This document shows, in pieces, positions 33,245 to 45,683 of a DNA stretch of 64,000 bases. The notes below the pieces were generated by a model. It was not told the origin of the DNA and did not search any database. It saw only the letters and a list, made by a program, of their open reading frames with translations. The number at the start of each line of letters is the position of its first letter. Position 1 is the stretch's first letter. The stretch is from contig NC_086383.1 in NCBI RefSeq assembly GCF_036588685.1, positions 61,765,448 to 61,829,447 of the forward strand, written 5' to 3'. Origin of the DNA: Mytilus trossulus (lineage: Eukaryota; Mollusca; Bivalvia; Mytilida; Mytilidae). A program made the position numbers and the translations under genes.

Positions 33245-35352
33245 TTTATACTATAAGGTAGTAAGATGTTGCATTGCATGAAAAGCAATAAAAGTTAAAG
33301 ACACCCTTGTAGATTTCGAAAAAGAGTAGGCTAATGCCGCTACAAGGCAGCATTCGTACCCGCAAAGTGGAAAGGGATTAATATAAGTTGCAAAACTTGT
33401 TTCCCAATCCACTATAAATGAATATGTATAAACTAAACTAATAAAAGTTTGAAAAGATACTATAGTAATGAAATAGTCTACTTAAGACGTGTATCAAAGA
33501 ATTCTTCAATATACCAATAATATGACACTCTTCTGCACATCGAATTTCCTTGCATATATTAACTTCCCAAACAGCAACTATACGACCCTACTGATCACAC
33601 AATGGCCCAGAACCCCGGTTTAGCTTCTAGATGCTCTGTAACTTTTGGGGACCCCCACCCTGTTCCATTTTTCTTATATATATATTACACATCAAAATAA
33701 AACAAAACAATTATTATTATACTAAGCATGTTTGCATATAGTGCAGCGAGATCGTTTTAATGTCATTGAATTAAACAACTTTGACATAAATAGATCAAAC
33801 ACGACACAGAATAAATTGACACAATTTCACATATGGAATTCCGGGTAGAATCTATTTTTAAATACATTATTTACCAGTAAATATATGGTTTGAGTTTTAA
33901 TCTGGATACAACTGGATTTTATTGGTTGAAAAGGGTAGATCATACGTTCATAGAGGTCAAATTCAAATCTGTTGTTTCGCAATGTCTATGTCAAATTAAA
34001 ATCTCCTGTTTTTAATTATAATACATGTCTTTTAAATACCAATCAGTAAAATCGTGATACATCAATTTATACGTACTGAGGATATGTGTCTCGTATTTCT
34101 GTACCCGTTCTACCCGTTCTATGCACTGAAAACAAAATTTAGATCTTGTATATGTCATACATAACAGGAACTTGACAATGCTACGTTTGTGTTACCTAGT
34201 GTGTGGTATAACTTAGGACAATTGAATATTCAATGCAAACACTTTTATTAAGACACTCAATACATGTCGCTGTTGAAGGCAAACTGAGGAAAAAATCCTG
34301 TTCCGAAACTACCTGTGACTATATATCTATATGCGATTCATCCAATATTCTGTGCACTACTTTTCACATTACTTTTTAGAACAAAATATATGGCTGTAGA
34401 CCTATCAAGACTTCTGTTTTCATTTCAAATCAGGCGTATTGCACGTTTAGAAACATACAAGACAAATCGACAGGTTTAACTGAAGGCGCTACTATAATTA
34501 ACAGGGCGTTACCCTCAGATATTATTATATAAACTTTATCCCTCTGTACATACTTATCAACGCCCTAATTAATTTTCCATTTACACAAATCTGAGACTAT
34601 TATAACATTTATAGTACCAGCACAATTATGGGTACCACCTAGAAACGAGAGTTTTATCTATACATTTTTATTTGCGAACTTCTTTGTTTTCAAACAGCAC
34701 TCTTCATGTGTACTCCTCGTGCTGGTTCTCCGAAATATGATTACTTTCTTCCCAATTATAAGTTAAAATCCATTTGCCAATATCATGACTAGGAGTACTT
34801 GGTATTTTTTATTCTATTTTATTTGGCAATGTGATTTATTTATTTATTGATTTATTGTTTAATAGATATTTGTCCATCATTCATTTACAAAAAGTTGGTT
34901 TCGACATTTTGCATTAAACAATTAACAAAATCAAAAAATATTGATTTAAGCGTGAAATCACATTTTTTGTCCAATTTCGACTGAACAATTATCCATCTTC
35001 TGAGCTAGGTTTGGAGCAAGCTCTTCAACTCAAACTCTTCAATACAAAAGTAGATATGCTAATATCTATAAAAGTAAATGGGGTTTTTTTCTGAAAAATT
35101 ATGGACACTCTTTGCTTTTTTTCAAAACACATCTAGAAGTCATATTGTGGTTTCTTTTATTCTATCGTTACCATTGGCATTTGTTGGTATCATCCAGTTA
35201 ACTGATCGGTCTATATACGGCTAAGATTCAATACTCATATATCAATGTTTCATAAGTTGGCCTTTTCTGTAGTTGAAAAAACAAAATTGGTGGAATACTA
35301 CATATAAAAAATTTTGAAATTCATTCTATTTTCCTTCTTAATTTGGTAATTT
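33245..35352. other. No feature recognised
   Basis: AT-rich sequence without open frames of note or clear repeats. Confidence 0.4.
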
Positions 35353-35575
35353 GACGGGTGCCAACTGTGGAGCAGAATCTCCTTACTTCGGAACACCTGA
35401 GATCACCCAACATTTTTGGTGGGTCTGTGTTGCTGAGTCTTTATATATAGTTTTCAATGTTGTTTCTTGTGTACTATTATCTGTCTGTTTGCCTTTTCAT
35501 TTTTAGCCATGGCGTTGTCAGTTTATTTTCCATCTATCAGTTTGACTGCATGTCCCTTTGGTATATTTCGTCCCA
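35353..35575 (+). mobile_element. Solo 3' tail of the copy-A Penelope-like family
   Basis: Matches 3702-3925 in order: 'gacgggtgcca', 'tggagcag', 'cacctgagatcaccc', 'tgtctgtttg', 'catttttagcca'. No reverse transcriptase remains before it, as expected for severe 5' truncation. Confidence 0.65.
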
Positions 35576-35799
35576 TTTTTTTGTAAGCTTGAGTTTTATA
35601 TCATTTATTTTTCAATAATTCGTGTCGTCCGAAAAGGTTGCCGTGGAAAATTTGTGACTCAAAAATATCAAGCAAATCTATACGAAACAACATGCGTGCA
35701 CTTTTTACATACAAGAAAGGATAACATGATTTATCAAAAGAATTGGTCACACGTACGACAGACTAAAGTACAGCAACCAACAACACCAAACTAATGCTA

Positions 35800-37640
35800 T
35801 AGAAAATGGGCGGGCAAACGAAAGCATAAATGATATCTTAGGGTTAGATAAAGGTCAATTACTATAACCCCCATTTTACTTGATCCAGATTTCCTAAACA
35901 CAAATAGCAGCATATTGTATTCGAATAATATGATATCCACACGTATGTTACATGCAAAGCAGGATTAGCTTACCCATCCGAAGCATCGACATGGCAGATA
36001 AGGTCAAATAATTATCGAAATATTTATATCACCGTGTTACTGTATTATGCCTAATTTATAGAATTCAATTATTATTTCCAATAGAAAACCTATTGTTGGC
36101 ATTATGAATATACAGTAATTTTTACATATATTAAACAATTGCATTATAGACAAAACACAAGAAAAACAAAACATGAACAATTATAGTGTTATATACATTT
36201 AAGATAAGATAAGATAAGATAAATTTTATTTTCCAAATTAGGTCCCCAGGGGGCATATACACATAACATATATGATTGATACAACATACAGTATTTTACA
36301 TAACATTGTAAAATAAACTATTGAAATAGTCATACAGGTATTATTTGTTAAATAAAAAAGTATTTGAGAGTTGCTACTCCAGAGATGTGGCAAACCCCAT
36401 TTATTTTTTTTATTTTTTTTAAATTTTTTTTTCTCACTTGATTTTATAATATTTTGCTGAAAATGTAAAAGGTGTGGAAATGACGCAAATCGACCTATGT
36501 ACAATATGACCTTTTGATACGTAAATCATGTGTGACACTGCATTGCCTATTTTACTTAATCTATCCGTTTTTACAAGTTAACAGTTGATGTATTGTTTCA
36601 TTCACTTTGACTGTGAAAGATGTTCAAGCAATAAATTATCAAACATAAAATCGGAGAAAACGTTCAGCCTTCTACTTTCTTCATTCTGGAATTTTTTTTC
36701 AGCTTAAATAATTGGTGAAAAATATACATTGAATATTATGCTGTATTCAAGCGTTGGTCTGGATTTTGTTAGAACGGGTGAACTGATAGGAAGTTTCATC
36801 TGAAAAAGAAGGAACTGGTTCAGCTAGGCTTAATTTTCGTCGATTTTGTTTTTTTATAATTACAAAATGTAACAACATTTTACAACCCCAGCCCTTGCAA
36901 AAGGTCCGGATCTTGGTTGGGGTCTACACTTCTATATTCTTTGATAAAATATTTAGGCCATTTTCTGTTTTCCGACTGTATGTTTTTTCCTTTAGTCCTT
37001 CTGGATTTTTTTTTTGTATTTTACTGCAGTTATTCTCATTGTAGTCTACCATGGGAACCATATCTGTCATAAAGCTCCTAAAAATTTGGTTCCTATCATT
37101 CATAATTACACAAGTTGTAGTTATACATCATGTTTCATTTAATTAACGTGGACTTCTAAAGATATTTGGATATCACAACTTGTTGTCATATTTTCAATTA
37201 AGATTGGAGTTGTTTCCCTTTGAATGTTTTTTTGAAATTTATCTTTATATTTTATGATTTGGTGCATCGAAAGCTATTGAACCATATTCGCAGAAAAATA
37301 ACTTTTTTTTAAAAATAACTACCATTAAAATCCTGGCAAATATCAAATTAAGTTTCTGAGAAATCTGGAAACCTGGGTATCACCTCATTGAATTAAGATC
37401 AACTGAAGGTTATCACCCGTTATATCTAATCAGTTATTTTCGGGTAGATCCGGATTTTTGTGATATTTGCGAACGTTTTAACCTGTGAATTCTAGGCAAA
37501 TTTCCTCCTATTGAAAATAACACATTAATACGTATCCTTATAAGAACAAGAGTGCACACGCTGACATGTCTTGCCTTCTGTTATAATCATTGATATTATG
37601 TTGATAGTCCTAAGTATAAAGCTATATCAACTGTCACATA
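35800..37640. other. No gene; short pentanucleotide repeat near 36197
   Basis: At 36197-36220 'taagataagataagataaga' repeats the 5-bp unit TAAGA about five times, followed by 'ttttattttcca'. This also creates several GATA words. The rest is AT-rich and unrecognised. Confidence 0.45.
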
Positions 37641-37649
37641 AACTTAACA

Positions 37650-38480
37650 TTAATTAAGATTACTAAACAAAAACCAACGAACCTTGAAAATGAGGTCAAG
37701 GTCAGATGAACCATGCCAGGCAGACATGTACAGCTTACAATGCTTCTATACAGCATATATATAGTTGACCTATTACTTATAGTTGAAGAAAAATAGACCA
37801 AAACACAAGAACTTAACACTGTGCCATGAACCCTGAAAATGAAGTCACGGTCAAATAAAACCTGCGTGACTGACATAAAGATCATAAAATATTTCCATAC
37901 ACCAAATATAGTTGATCTACGGTATATAGTATTAGATAAAAAGACCAAAACTAAAAAACTTAACTTTGACCACTAACCCATAAAAATGAGGTCAAGGTCA
38001 CATGACATCTGCCCGCTAGACATGTACACCTTACAATCATTCCTTACAACAAATATAATAGACCTAGTGCATATTGTATGAGAAACAGACCAAAACACAA
38101 AAACTTAACTATAACCACTGAATCGTTGACACTTCCATACACCGAATATACTAGCACTATTGCTTATAGTACTAGTATCTGAGATGTGGACTTGACGACC
38201 AAAACTTAACCTTGTTCACTGATCCATGAAATGAGGTGGAGGTCAAGTGAAAACTGTCTGACAGACATGATGACCTTGCAAGGTATACGCACATATCAAA
38301 AATAGTTATCCTATTACTTATAAGAGAGAATTCAACATTACAAAAAATCTGAACTTTTTTTCAAGTGGTCACTGAACCATGAAAATGAGGTCAAGGACAT
38401 TGGACATGTGACTGACGGAAACTTCGTAACATGAGGCATCTATATACAAAGTATGAAGCATCCATGTCTTCCACCTTCTA
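37650..38480. repeat. About 150-bp tandem repeat, roughly five units
   Basis: The anchor 'gaaaatgaggtcaaggtca' or a variant recurs at 37687, 37837, 37986, 38228 and 38382, with 'agaccaaaacacaaaaactt' and 'cagacatgtacagcttacaa' at fixed offsets. The unit after 38100 has an internal deletion. Perfect TCAAGGTCA words occur at 37696-37704 and 37992-38000. Confidence 0.8.
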
Positions 38481-38484
38481 AAAT

Positions 38485-38592
38485 ATAAAGCTTTTAAGAG
38501 TTAGCTAACGCCGCCGCTGTAGCCGCCGCCGGATCACTTTCCCTATGTCAAGCTTTCTGCAACAAAAGTTGCAGGCTCGACAAAAATGAACA
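38485..38592. repeat. GC-rich repeat end closing the tandem array
   Basis: The run 'cgccgccgctgtagccgccg' followed by 'gcaggctcgacaaaaatg' matches the end of the repeat at 30300-30392. The array and this end may be one element. Confidence 0.5.
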
Positions 38593-38949
38593 TCGGTATT
38601 TTCTAGAACTTGTCGGGGTCCCTTGGCCCGCGGATTCATACAGGGGTGCTCAAAATAAAGTAAAGTTATGTAATGAGTATATAGGTATTTTTTCATCGAT
38701 TTCTAAAAAAACGGCGATGCTCTTTTAACTGCTGGTTTTCATGTGTGCACCCTCCCTCAGTTTAAAAATCCTCACAGATTTTCATGATTTTACCAAAATG
38801 TACTGAGGAACTCACTTCTAGTCATTTCTGTTATTGAATGCTATTGGTGGTTTCATGTTTGTATTAAGTTTCCACTGAGACTACTATAACACAGAGATTG
38901 GTCACTCTCTGTACTGGCCAGTCAAATCGTATTTACACGATGTCCACGG

Positions 38950-41220
38950 GATGCGCGCGCACGCGGACTGATTAGACAAGAAGGACGATCAGCCATTGTT
39001 TACAAATGAGGTGCAAAATAATAACTTTTTTCTAACTGTGTGGCTTATTAAGGAGTTTTATATATCGGTAAGTGTTACAATAAGATTAAAACGTTAATTA
39101 TTGTTTGTTTATGTTCACAATAGCATTGTTTAGTGAATTAATAAGCGTAAATTTACAAATGAAACCTGAAATTTACCGCGATTGAGTTAAAAGTCCGTTA
39201 GGCTGACTCAATTTATTTTGTGAATCGGTTAAATTCAGATGAACAGTTGGTTTTCTAGATAGTATTAAAACATTCCCTTGTAATTTTTCTTTTTACTGAT
39301 GTATACTTTGTCATAATTTAATATACCATCATACTGCCAAGTATCCCTTTTTGTGAGGGGATTTACCTTATGAAGGTTTCAAAATGGCCGATGTAAAATT
39401 TTTTAGTCAATTTATTTTGTGAATTGGTTAAATTCAGATGAACAGTTTGTTTTGTAGATAGTATTAAAACATTCTCTTGTACTTTTTCTTTTTACTGATG
39501 TATACTTTGTCATAATTTAATATACCATCATACTGCCAAGTATCCCTTTTTGTGAGGGGATTTACCTTATGAAGGTTTCAAAATGGCTGATGTAAATTTT
39601 TTTAGTCAATTTATTTTGTGAATCGGTTAAATTCAGATGAACAGTTTGTTTTCTAGATAGTATTAAAACATTCTCTTGTTCTTTTTCTTTTTACTGATGT
39701 ATACTTTGTCATAATTTGATATACTGCTACATGTATTTATCCCTATTTGTGTGTGTGTTTGTGGGGGGGGTCCCATGATGAAGACTCCCAAAAGGCAAGT
39801 TTGTCCACAATTTAAAATAAATCAATCAATTTACCATGGCTATTAGTTTGTTAAAGTAAAGAAGCCATAAAGCAACATTAACACAAGAGTTGAAGACCCA
39901 TTCATCATGCTTTTAGTCTAGAAGCTTAAGCATGATAAGTTTTCAAGGTTACTGATTATAATTTTTTTATTGTAGGAATGCCTCACCGAAAGAAATCTCG
40001 TTTGGGAAGACGGCATAAGAACAGCCATAAGATAAAAGAACAGAAGCTTAAAATTGGTACTAGTAAGTTTATTTTTCAACATGATAACATTTAGATATCT
40101 GACCGACTTTGGAATACCAATGAATTAGGTTTTACTGCAATATCCTTTAATTGTATTTAAATCATCTTCAGTATAAATGACATAAATTATAGCATTCTAC
40201 ATATATATATATACATTTAACAGAGAACATTGTCCATTCATTTATTATGTTCATTCTTACACAAAATTCAAGCATTGACCATGTTGACTCATTAATAAAG
40301 ATTCAAATTAATACATCTATAAAATTTATGCATAGGCCACTGAGTTCATTGCATGTCTAATGCTGAATAAAAATGCTTCATTCCTTTTGTCATTTAAGTG
40401 TACCTCATCTCTAAGGTGGTTATGTCTGAAGCGTTTGTGGTTCCAAAATTTAATGTCTGCTGTCTGTGGTGTTTTCTCTGTCAAATGTTTATTAATCTGT
40501 GTCCTTTTGTTGTATGCATTTATAGGACTATGACACTAGTTGGAATGAAAAGAGCTAGAATAATTCCATATCATAGATGAAATTGAAGAACAGATCAGAA
40601 AGAAAGCAATGAAGAAAGAAAAGGATGACTTAATTTCAAGAGCAGATGTAAGTTAACATATACATGTATAAGTATATTATTAAGTTGCCAATAGAACAAT
40701 AATACGATTGCAAAGTGAAGGTTAAATCATTGTCTAATATTTATCCTGTTGAATTAGTAAAAAAATAGACAATTTAAAAAATATATATTCATAATATTAG
40801 GATATAATAGGAAAAACAGGCTGTAGTTCTCAGAAATCAAGGATTCTGTTTTTAAATATAAAAAAACTTGCATGCTAGTTTGCTATATATATATATATAT
40901 ATATTGTTCCCTTTGATTTATTTGTCTTTTGATGTGAACATTTGTACAAGGTGTAAAGTATTTTTTAACTACAATGTGTATTTTACTTTTGTAAGAATCA
41001 TTTTCCAGAAGCTTGTTTAATTTATTTTGATGAGCATATGAAATAAGATTTAGTGACTGTTGCATAAAAATGTACAGGAATATTTCATTTTTTCATTTCA
41101 GGATACAAAAGTTCACCTGACGACCAAAAGGAACTGCACACCAACATGATCAAGAGCCTTTATCATTCAATGGACTGACAATTTCTGTTTTGTAGAGAAT
41201 AAAAATCATCAAAATCTATA
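38950..41220 (+). CDS. Small spliced gene for a very basic protein, inside the 5-kb element
   Basis: A non-coding first exon ends at about 39070 (ATCG|GTAAGTG). Coding exons are 39976-40062 (ATG 39978), 40577-40647 and 41102-41149, joined in phases 1 and 0, giving 67 residues. The start reads MPHRKKSRLGRRHKNSHKIK; the second part is EIEEQIRKKAMKKEKDDLI, a probable charged helix. AATAAA at 41198-41203 marks the end. The splice sites are good (GTAAGT donors in exons 2 and 3). Skipping the 71-nt exon gives another open tail, YKSSPDDQKELHTNMIK to TGA at about 41176. A further acceptor at 40526 would yield a third tail. The N-terminus looks like a nuclear or nucleolar RNA/DNA-binding segment. I do not recognise the family. 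Whether it belongs to the element or was captured is open. Confidence 0.45.
39208..39790. repeat. 198-bp tandem triplication in the first intron of the small gene
   Basis: 'tcaatttattttgtgaat' starts three units at 39208, about 39407 and about 39605. They are nearly identical through 'catactgccaagtatccctt' and 'aaggtttcaaaatggc'; the third unit diverges after about 39720. Confidence 0.85.
41198..41203 (+). terminator. Polyadenylation signal AATAAA of the small gene
   Basis: A canonical hexamer 49 nt after the longest stop codon, followed by a T-rich stretch near 41220. Confidence 0.55.
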
Positions 41221-41646
41221 ACTGTATTTTTTGTTTGCATTTTATAGTGAGCTTATAAATAAATTATTGAAATAATTTGAATAGATTGTATGTTATCCTC
41301 AAGACTAGAATAGAAAATAGAAGAAAAAAAACTGCAAGTTGTATAAAAAAGTGGAAGGTCCATAAAAACTAACAAAATCGAACACTTGACTGCAAAAACA
41401 AACAGAACGAAGGGGAAAAATGTCATAATCCTGACTTGGTACAGACTTATTCCTAAAAAGAAATGGTGGGTTAAACTTTGTCGGATTGTTTACAGTCTTT
41501 CAAAACTTGGTCATATTGGTTACAGACTTTTCTAAACTTAGTCCTATTGTTTACAAACTTTTCTTTGGTCTCCAGGAAGATTAGAATGTGTAACCCTATT
41601 ATTGTTAATATTATTAATATTATTATTGAAGTTTTCCAGCTTTATA

Positions 41647-41840
41647 AAAAAAAGATGTGGCATGATTGCCAATGAGACAACTGTCCACAAGAGACCACAA
41701 TTGACACAGACATTAACAACTGTAGGTCACCGTACTGCCATTCAACAATGAGCAAAGCCAATACTGCAGTCAGCTATAAAAGGCTCAATAAGACAATGTT
41801 AAACAATTCAAACGGGAAAACTAACTGCCTTATTTAATTC
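41647..41840 (-). repeat. Dispersed repeat, reverse copy, nested in the 5-kb element
   Basis: 'gatgtggcatgattgccaat', 'gacacagacattaacaactg', 'caatgagcaaagcc' and 'ttcaaacgggaaaactaact' are the reverse order of 32657-32856. Its presence shows the element had time to receive, or carries, other repeats. Confidence 0.7.
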
Positions 41841-42701
41841 AAAAAAATATACAATGCACTATATTGAAAAGTAAAATGATGGTAAAAATCAATGCAAGGA
41901 CACTTTTAAGCAAATATGTACACGTGTATTGTATATTCTGCAATACAGTGCACTTTTCAACCTGTAGTGCTGTACCCCAAGTAGTTCCTGTGAAATCAAA
42001 GTACTAGTAGCGTAACTGTTCTAAGGTCTAAACACCATATATTTCTATAAACATCTGACATCTAAATAATTGTTGAAATCTAAACACTTGTTAAAATCTA
42101 AACATGTTTAGATGCTAAAGGTGTTTCAAAATGTACACAGAAAAAGTGTTTAGATTTGAATTTAGGATCTAAACCTGTTTTTACAGTGTACAGACCTGTC
42201 AAATGAAAAAAAATAATAATTCTCTAGACTTAAAAATACATATATATATATATATATACACATTTAAATGGAAAGTTAGTTTCTTGAGATCATGCACTTT
42301 TCAACTATAAAACTTCTGTTAACACAGAACCTACCCCACTCGATGTAGCTAATTTTCGGTTACCCAATGCCAGAAATATTTGTCACTGACAGTCAGCTAT
42401 TGATTATTGGGCAGAACTCTACTATAAATATTTATTTTTATATATTTACTATCTTAATTTAATGTATGAATTAGAATGATGTGTACATATGTAACACTCT
42501 TGATAAACTCATTCGTCAAGATAAAACTTCAAAAAAAAAGGAGACTTTAGAAAACATAAAGATCAGCAACGTGACATTACTAAACGTTAATAAAGGTTTT
42601 GTTGGTGGCTGTGCTTTGTTCTTAAATGGCCACGGAATCCAGATACTGAAGAATAGGTTTTGTCACAATCTGATCACTGGTATAAAGCTTGACGTTCATA
42701 G

Positions 42702-42944
42702 TTATTTGCGGTAGTGGCTTCTTTTTGGGTTTTTTTGAAGTTTTTGCAGCCGTTCTTCAGATTCAATATCTGATGCAGTAAAATCACCAAGTAAAAGATC
42801 AAGATTGAGATCACTGTCATACCAAGATAAGAAGTAACTTTTAGTCCCTTTTAGAGGACATTGCGAAGTGAAATTTGCGACGATGTTTTGGGAACATATA
42901 TATATATATAATTTGTAGGTCTTTTGTTTGTTTAATGCACCCAT
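42702..42944 (-). other. Unrecognised minus-strand frame inside the 5-kb element
   Basis: The last 50 codons are protein-like and acidic: YDSDLNLDLLLGDFTASDIE, ending KNPKRSHYRK. The upstream part is a TA repeat and unlikely to be coding, so this may be a terminal exon with an unseen acceptor. No family recognised; it is a candidate remnant of an element protein. Confidence 0.2.
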
Positions 42945-43935
42945 TGAAGTTATAACCCCTTTTGCCGTTCTGTACTCAAATACTTTAAACGATATTTTCT
43001 CTCTTATATGATTGCCGCTAATTACATTGTTTATAAAAACCTGATCAAAATTGATTGAAATGATTGACCCTTTTAATTAAGGAAAGACATCCTCATTATT
43101 TTTGTATTTGGAAAAGAATTTGATTAGGATAAAAACCCAAGTTCATTACAAAGCATACTAGACTGATTCAAACGGCAAAACAGAATTGCTTACAAATAAA
43201 AACGATTATTTGGTAATATATCTTTTTTGGGGCATATTTTCGGTTCTAAATTTCCAATCGATTATTCTTCAATTATTCCTATTCTATAATCTTGATTTTT
43301 TTCATCTATTCAATGAATAACCGTCGAAACCCATCCATACCTTCCTTTATACTTTTTGCCGCAGGGGCCGTAATTAACCTTCATTTAAAAAAAAAACGGT
43401 TAAAACTGAAGCCTTTTTCCATTTTGATTTCTGAAAAAGCTTTTAGTGGAACCAATCATTCATGAAAATTGAAAAAAAAATATCAAATAGTATCGATGAT
43501 GAAATTAATATATCTTAATTCCATATTAATTAGCATGTGTATACGTGTATCATAACCATATCCCAGTCAATTCACAAATGCACCTGTTTTTACAGGTAGG
43601 TAAAACATTTGTATATTTGATCAAGGAATTGTTTATATGATTCCTTGATTAGATACAATAAACAGGACCTGTTTCACCGTAACAAATTTATGAGAATTAT
43701 CTAAACACAATCCATTCTCGTCGCAAAGTTCATTTTAAAAAAACTATTAAAATATGTTTATTATGAAATACTATTAAAATATATTTATTATTAAAGTAAA
43801 CAATTACATGTCGTCTGCTAACGGTAAAATACGAAACTACGTTTAAATAACGTAGCTAGCTTTTTTGAGTGTGTACGGTTTTATAGGGAAATTGAGAGTG
43901 ACCAATCTCTGTGTTATAGTAGTCTCAGGTTTCCA

Positions 43936-44984
43936 TCATGTGTATTGTAGATCATATAATTAAATGTATTGTGTTCCACTGGGTTCTTGCTGCTTAAAAA
44001 GATGTAACCATTCTTTTGTTCGAGTAAATTCTTTACCATAGGGTCACTTCCAAATTCAGGCAATAATATTGGCATGACAATTGAAGAAATTTTGACTGGA
44101 GAGTTATCCCACCCTTTTCGCGTGAAATGAAAGCAGGTGATGATGGAAGTGTTTAACGACCTTGACCGGCTTTACAGTATAGGATTTTTTAAACACACAT
44201 TTATAATCAGAGGACACAAACCAAACACCTGAGTGTTGATTTTAAAGTCAACGAATTGACGGCCTCTATTAATGCATGATTTTATTATACCTGTTGTTTT
44301 CTAAGAGGCAATATATTGATATTGAGTTTTAAATTACGATTTTAAAAGATGGTATAGATACTGTTACATAAGTTCTATATTTAAGACATTGGTTTTCTAT
44401 AAGTGGGATCGTGATTAACCCTACACACCACACGAAAAAAATAAATACGTTAATTGTGGTTTTCTTTGATTGCATATTTAAAGAAATAAGACCGTGACTT
44501 GTTCATCTTTACCGGCTTTTCACGCAATAAAAATTTCTCACATTGAAAAAGAAAGATATTATCGAGTTCCCCTTTTCTTGTATATATCATGTATATAAGA
44601 CGATATCAAATATATTTGTATATTCAAAGTTTACACCATTGAAGTTTAAAAACTTTACAAATGTTTTCAATTACGAATCAAAATATATCTCCATTTCTTA
44701 AAATTATCGCATCTTTAACTACCGGGAAAATGAAACCTTTATTTCTTTTAACGACCTAAATATGAAAGGATATTTATGCGTATTCTCCATATCTATATAA
44801 CAGAGACATATCTCGGTCTATAATATCCTGTTCCAGTTTCATAACTTGATGATCCTTTATCATTTTCGTGGCTACAACTTCCTTAATTTATTGGTATAAA
44901 TATATATATTGAATTGTTTTTTAAATGTACGTATTGTTATGCATTTACTTTTTTAAATTGGCTAGAGGTATAGGGGGAGGGTTG
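43936..44984. other. No feature recognised
   Basis: AT-rich flank of the insertion. Confidence 0.4.
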
Positions 44985-45297
44985 AGATTTCATAAACATG
45001 TTTAACCCCGCCGCATTTTTGCGCCTGTCCCAAGTCAGGAGCCTCTGGTCTTTGTTAGTTCGCGGTATTATTTTAATTTTAGTTTCTCGTGTACAATTTG
45101 GAAATTAGTATGGTGTTCATCATTATCACTGAACTAGTATATATTTGTTTAGGGGCCAGCTGAAGGACGCCTATGGGTGAGGGAATTTCTCGTTACATTG
45201 AAGACCTGCATGTTGGTGACCTTCTGATGTTGTTTTTTCTATGGTTGGGTTGTTGTCTCTTTGATACATTCCCCATTTCCATTCTCAATTTTATCTC
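44985..45297 (+). repeat. Dispersed repeat
   Basis: The text 'gtttaaccccgccgcatttt', 'cctgtcccaagtcagg', 'ggggccagctgaaggacgcc' and 'attccccatttccattctca' is a common mussel repeat order. It shares the 'cctgtcc..aagtcagg' block with the families at 12597 and 32270. Confidence 0.6.
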
Positions 45298-45683
45298 ATA
45301 TTTGTATTAATATTTATAAGTCACCACTTCAACAGAACTTGATGAAATCTTTCTCGTACTTAATATATGCACATAATATTTGTCACTCGTACGTTTCAAC
45401 AAGCAACAATTAATCGTTGTCTTCTGACGTATTGAGATGTGTCGGTCAGAATAAAATTTGACCAATAGACATTTGAAATGTCTGACGTATATATATGATG
45501 TTATCAATGTCAGTTCAAATGTATGACACAATATATAAATTCAACTGTTTGTAAATTGAGCTTTGTACGGACAATTTTGTCTAAAAGGCAAGCTCCAGAA
45601 CACACTGTAATTCAACGACCCCCATCATCTCGTTTACCTATCATATATGCAATGTTCTTTAACTTTTTACTTTTTTTATTCGA

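Larger units (their letters stand above)
38868..43935. mobile_element. 5,054-bp DNA-transposon-like insertion with perfect 35-bp inverted ends and 7-bp target duplication
   Basis: 38875-38909 begins CTGAGACTACTATAACACAG and is the exact reverse complement of 43894-43928. Immediately outside both ends stands the same 7-mer, GTTTCCA (38868-38874 and 43929-43935). This is the pattern of a cut-and-paste insertion; perfect ends and duplication imply it is recent. Inside are a small spliced gene (exons between about 38950 and 41220), a 198-bp tandem repeat in its first intron, a dispersed repeat (41647-41840) and an unrecognised minus-strand frame (42702-42944). No transposase motif is recognisable. 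A 7-bp duplication is compatible with P-like or Dada-like families, but the ends do not let me assign one. Confidence 0.8.

Noticed and set aside
37634..37948. 104-codon minus-strand frame
   Set aside because: It lies wholly inside the 150-bp tandem repeat; units do not preserve the frame.
40526..40580. Exon starting at the acceptor 'tgcatttatag' in the small gene as the main form
   Set aside because: It stops after about 19 codons and would put the conserved-looking EIEEQIRKKAMKK part out of frame, so the acceptor at 40576 is preferred; kept only as a possible minor form.
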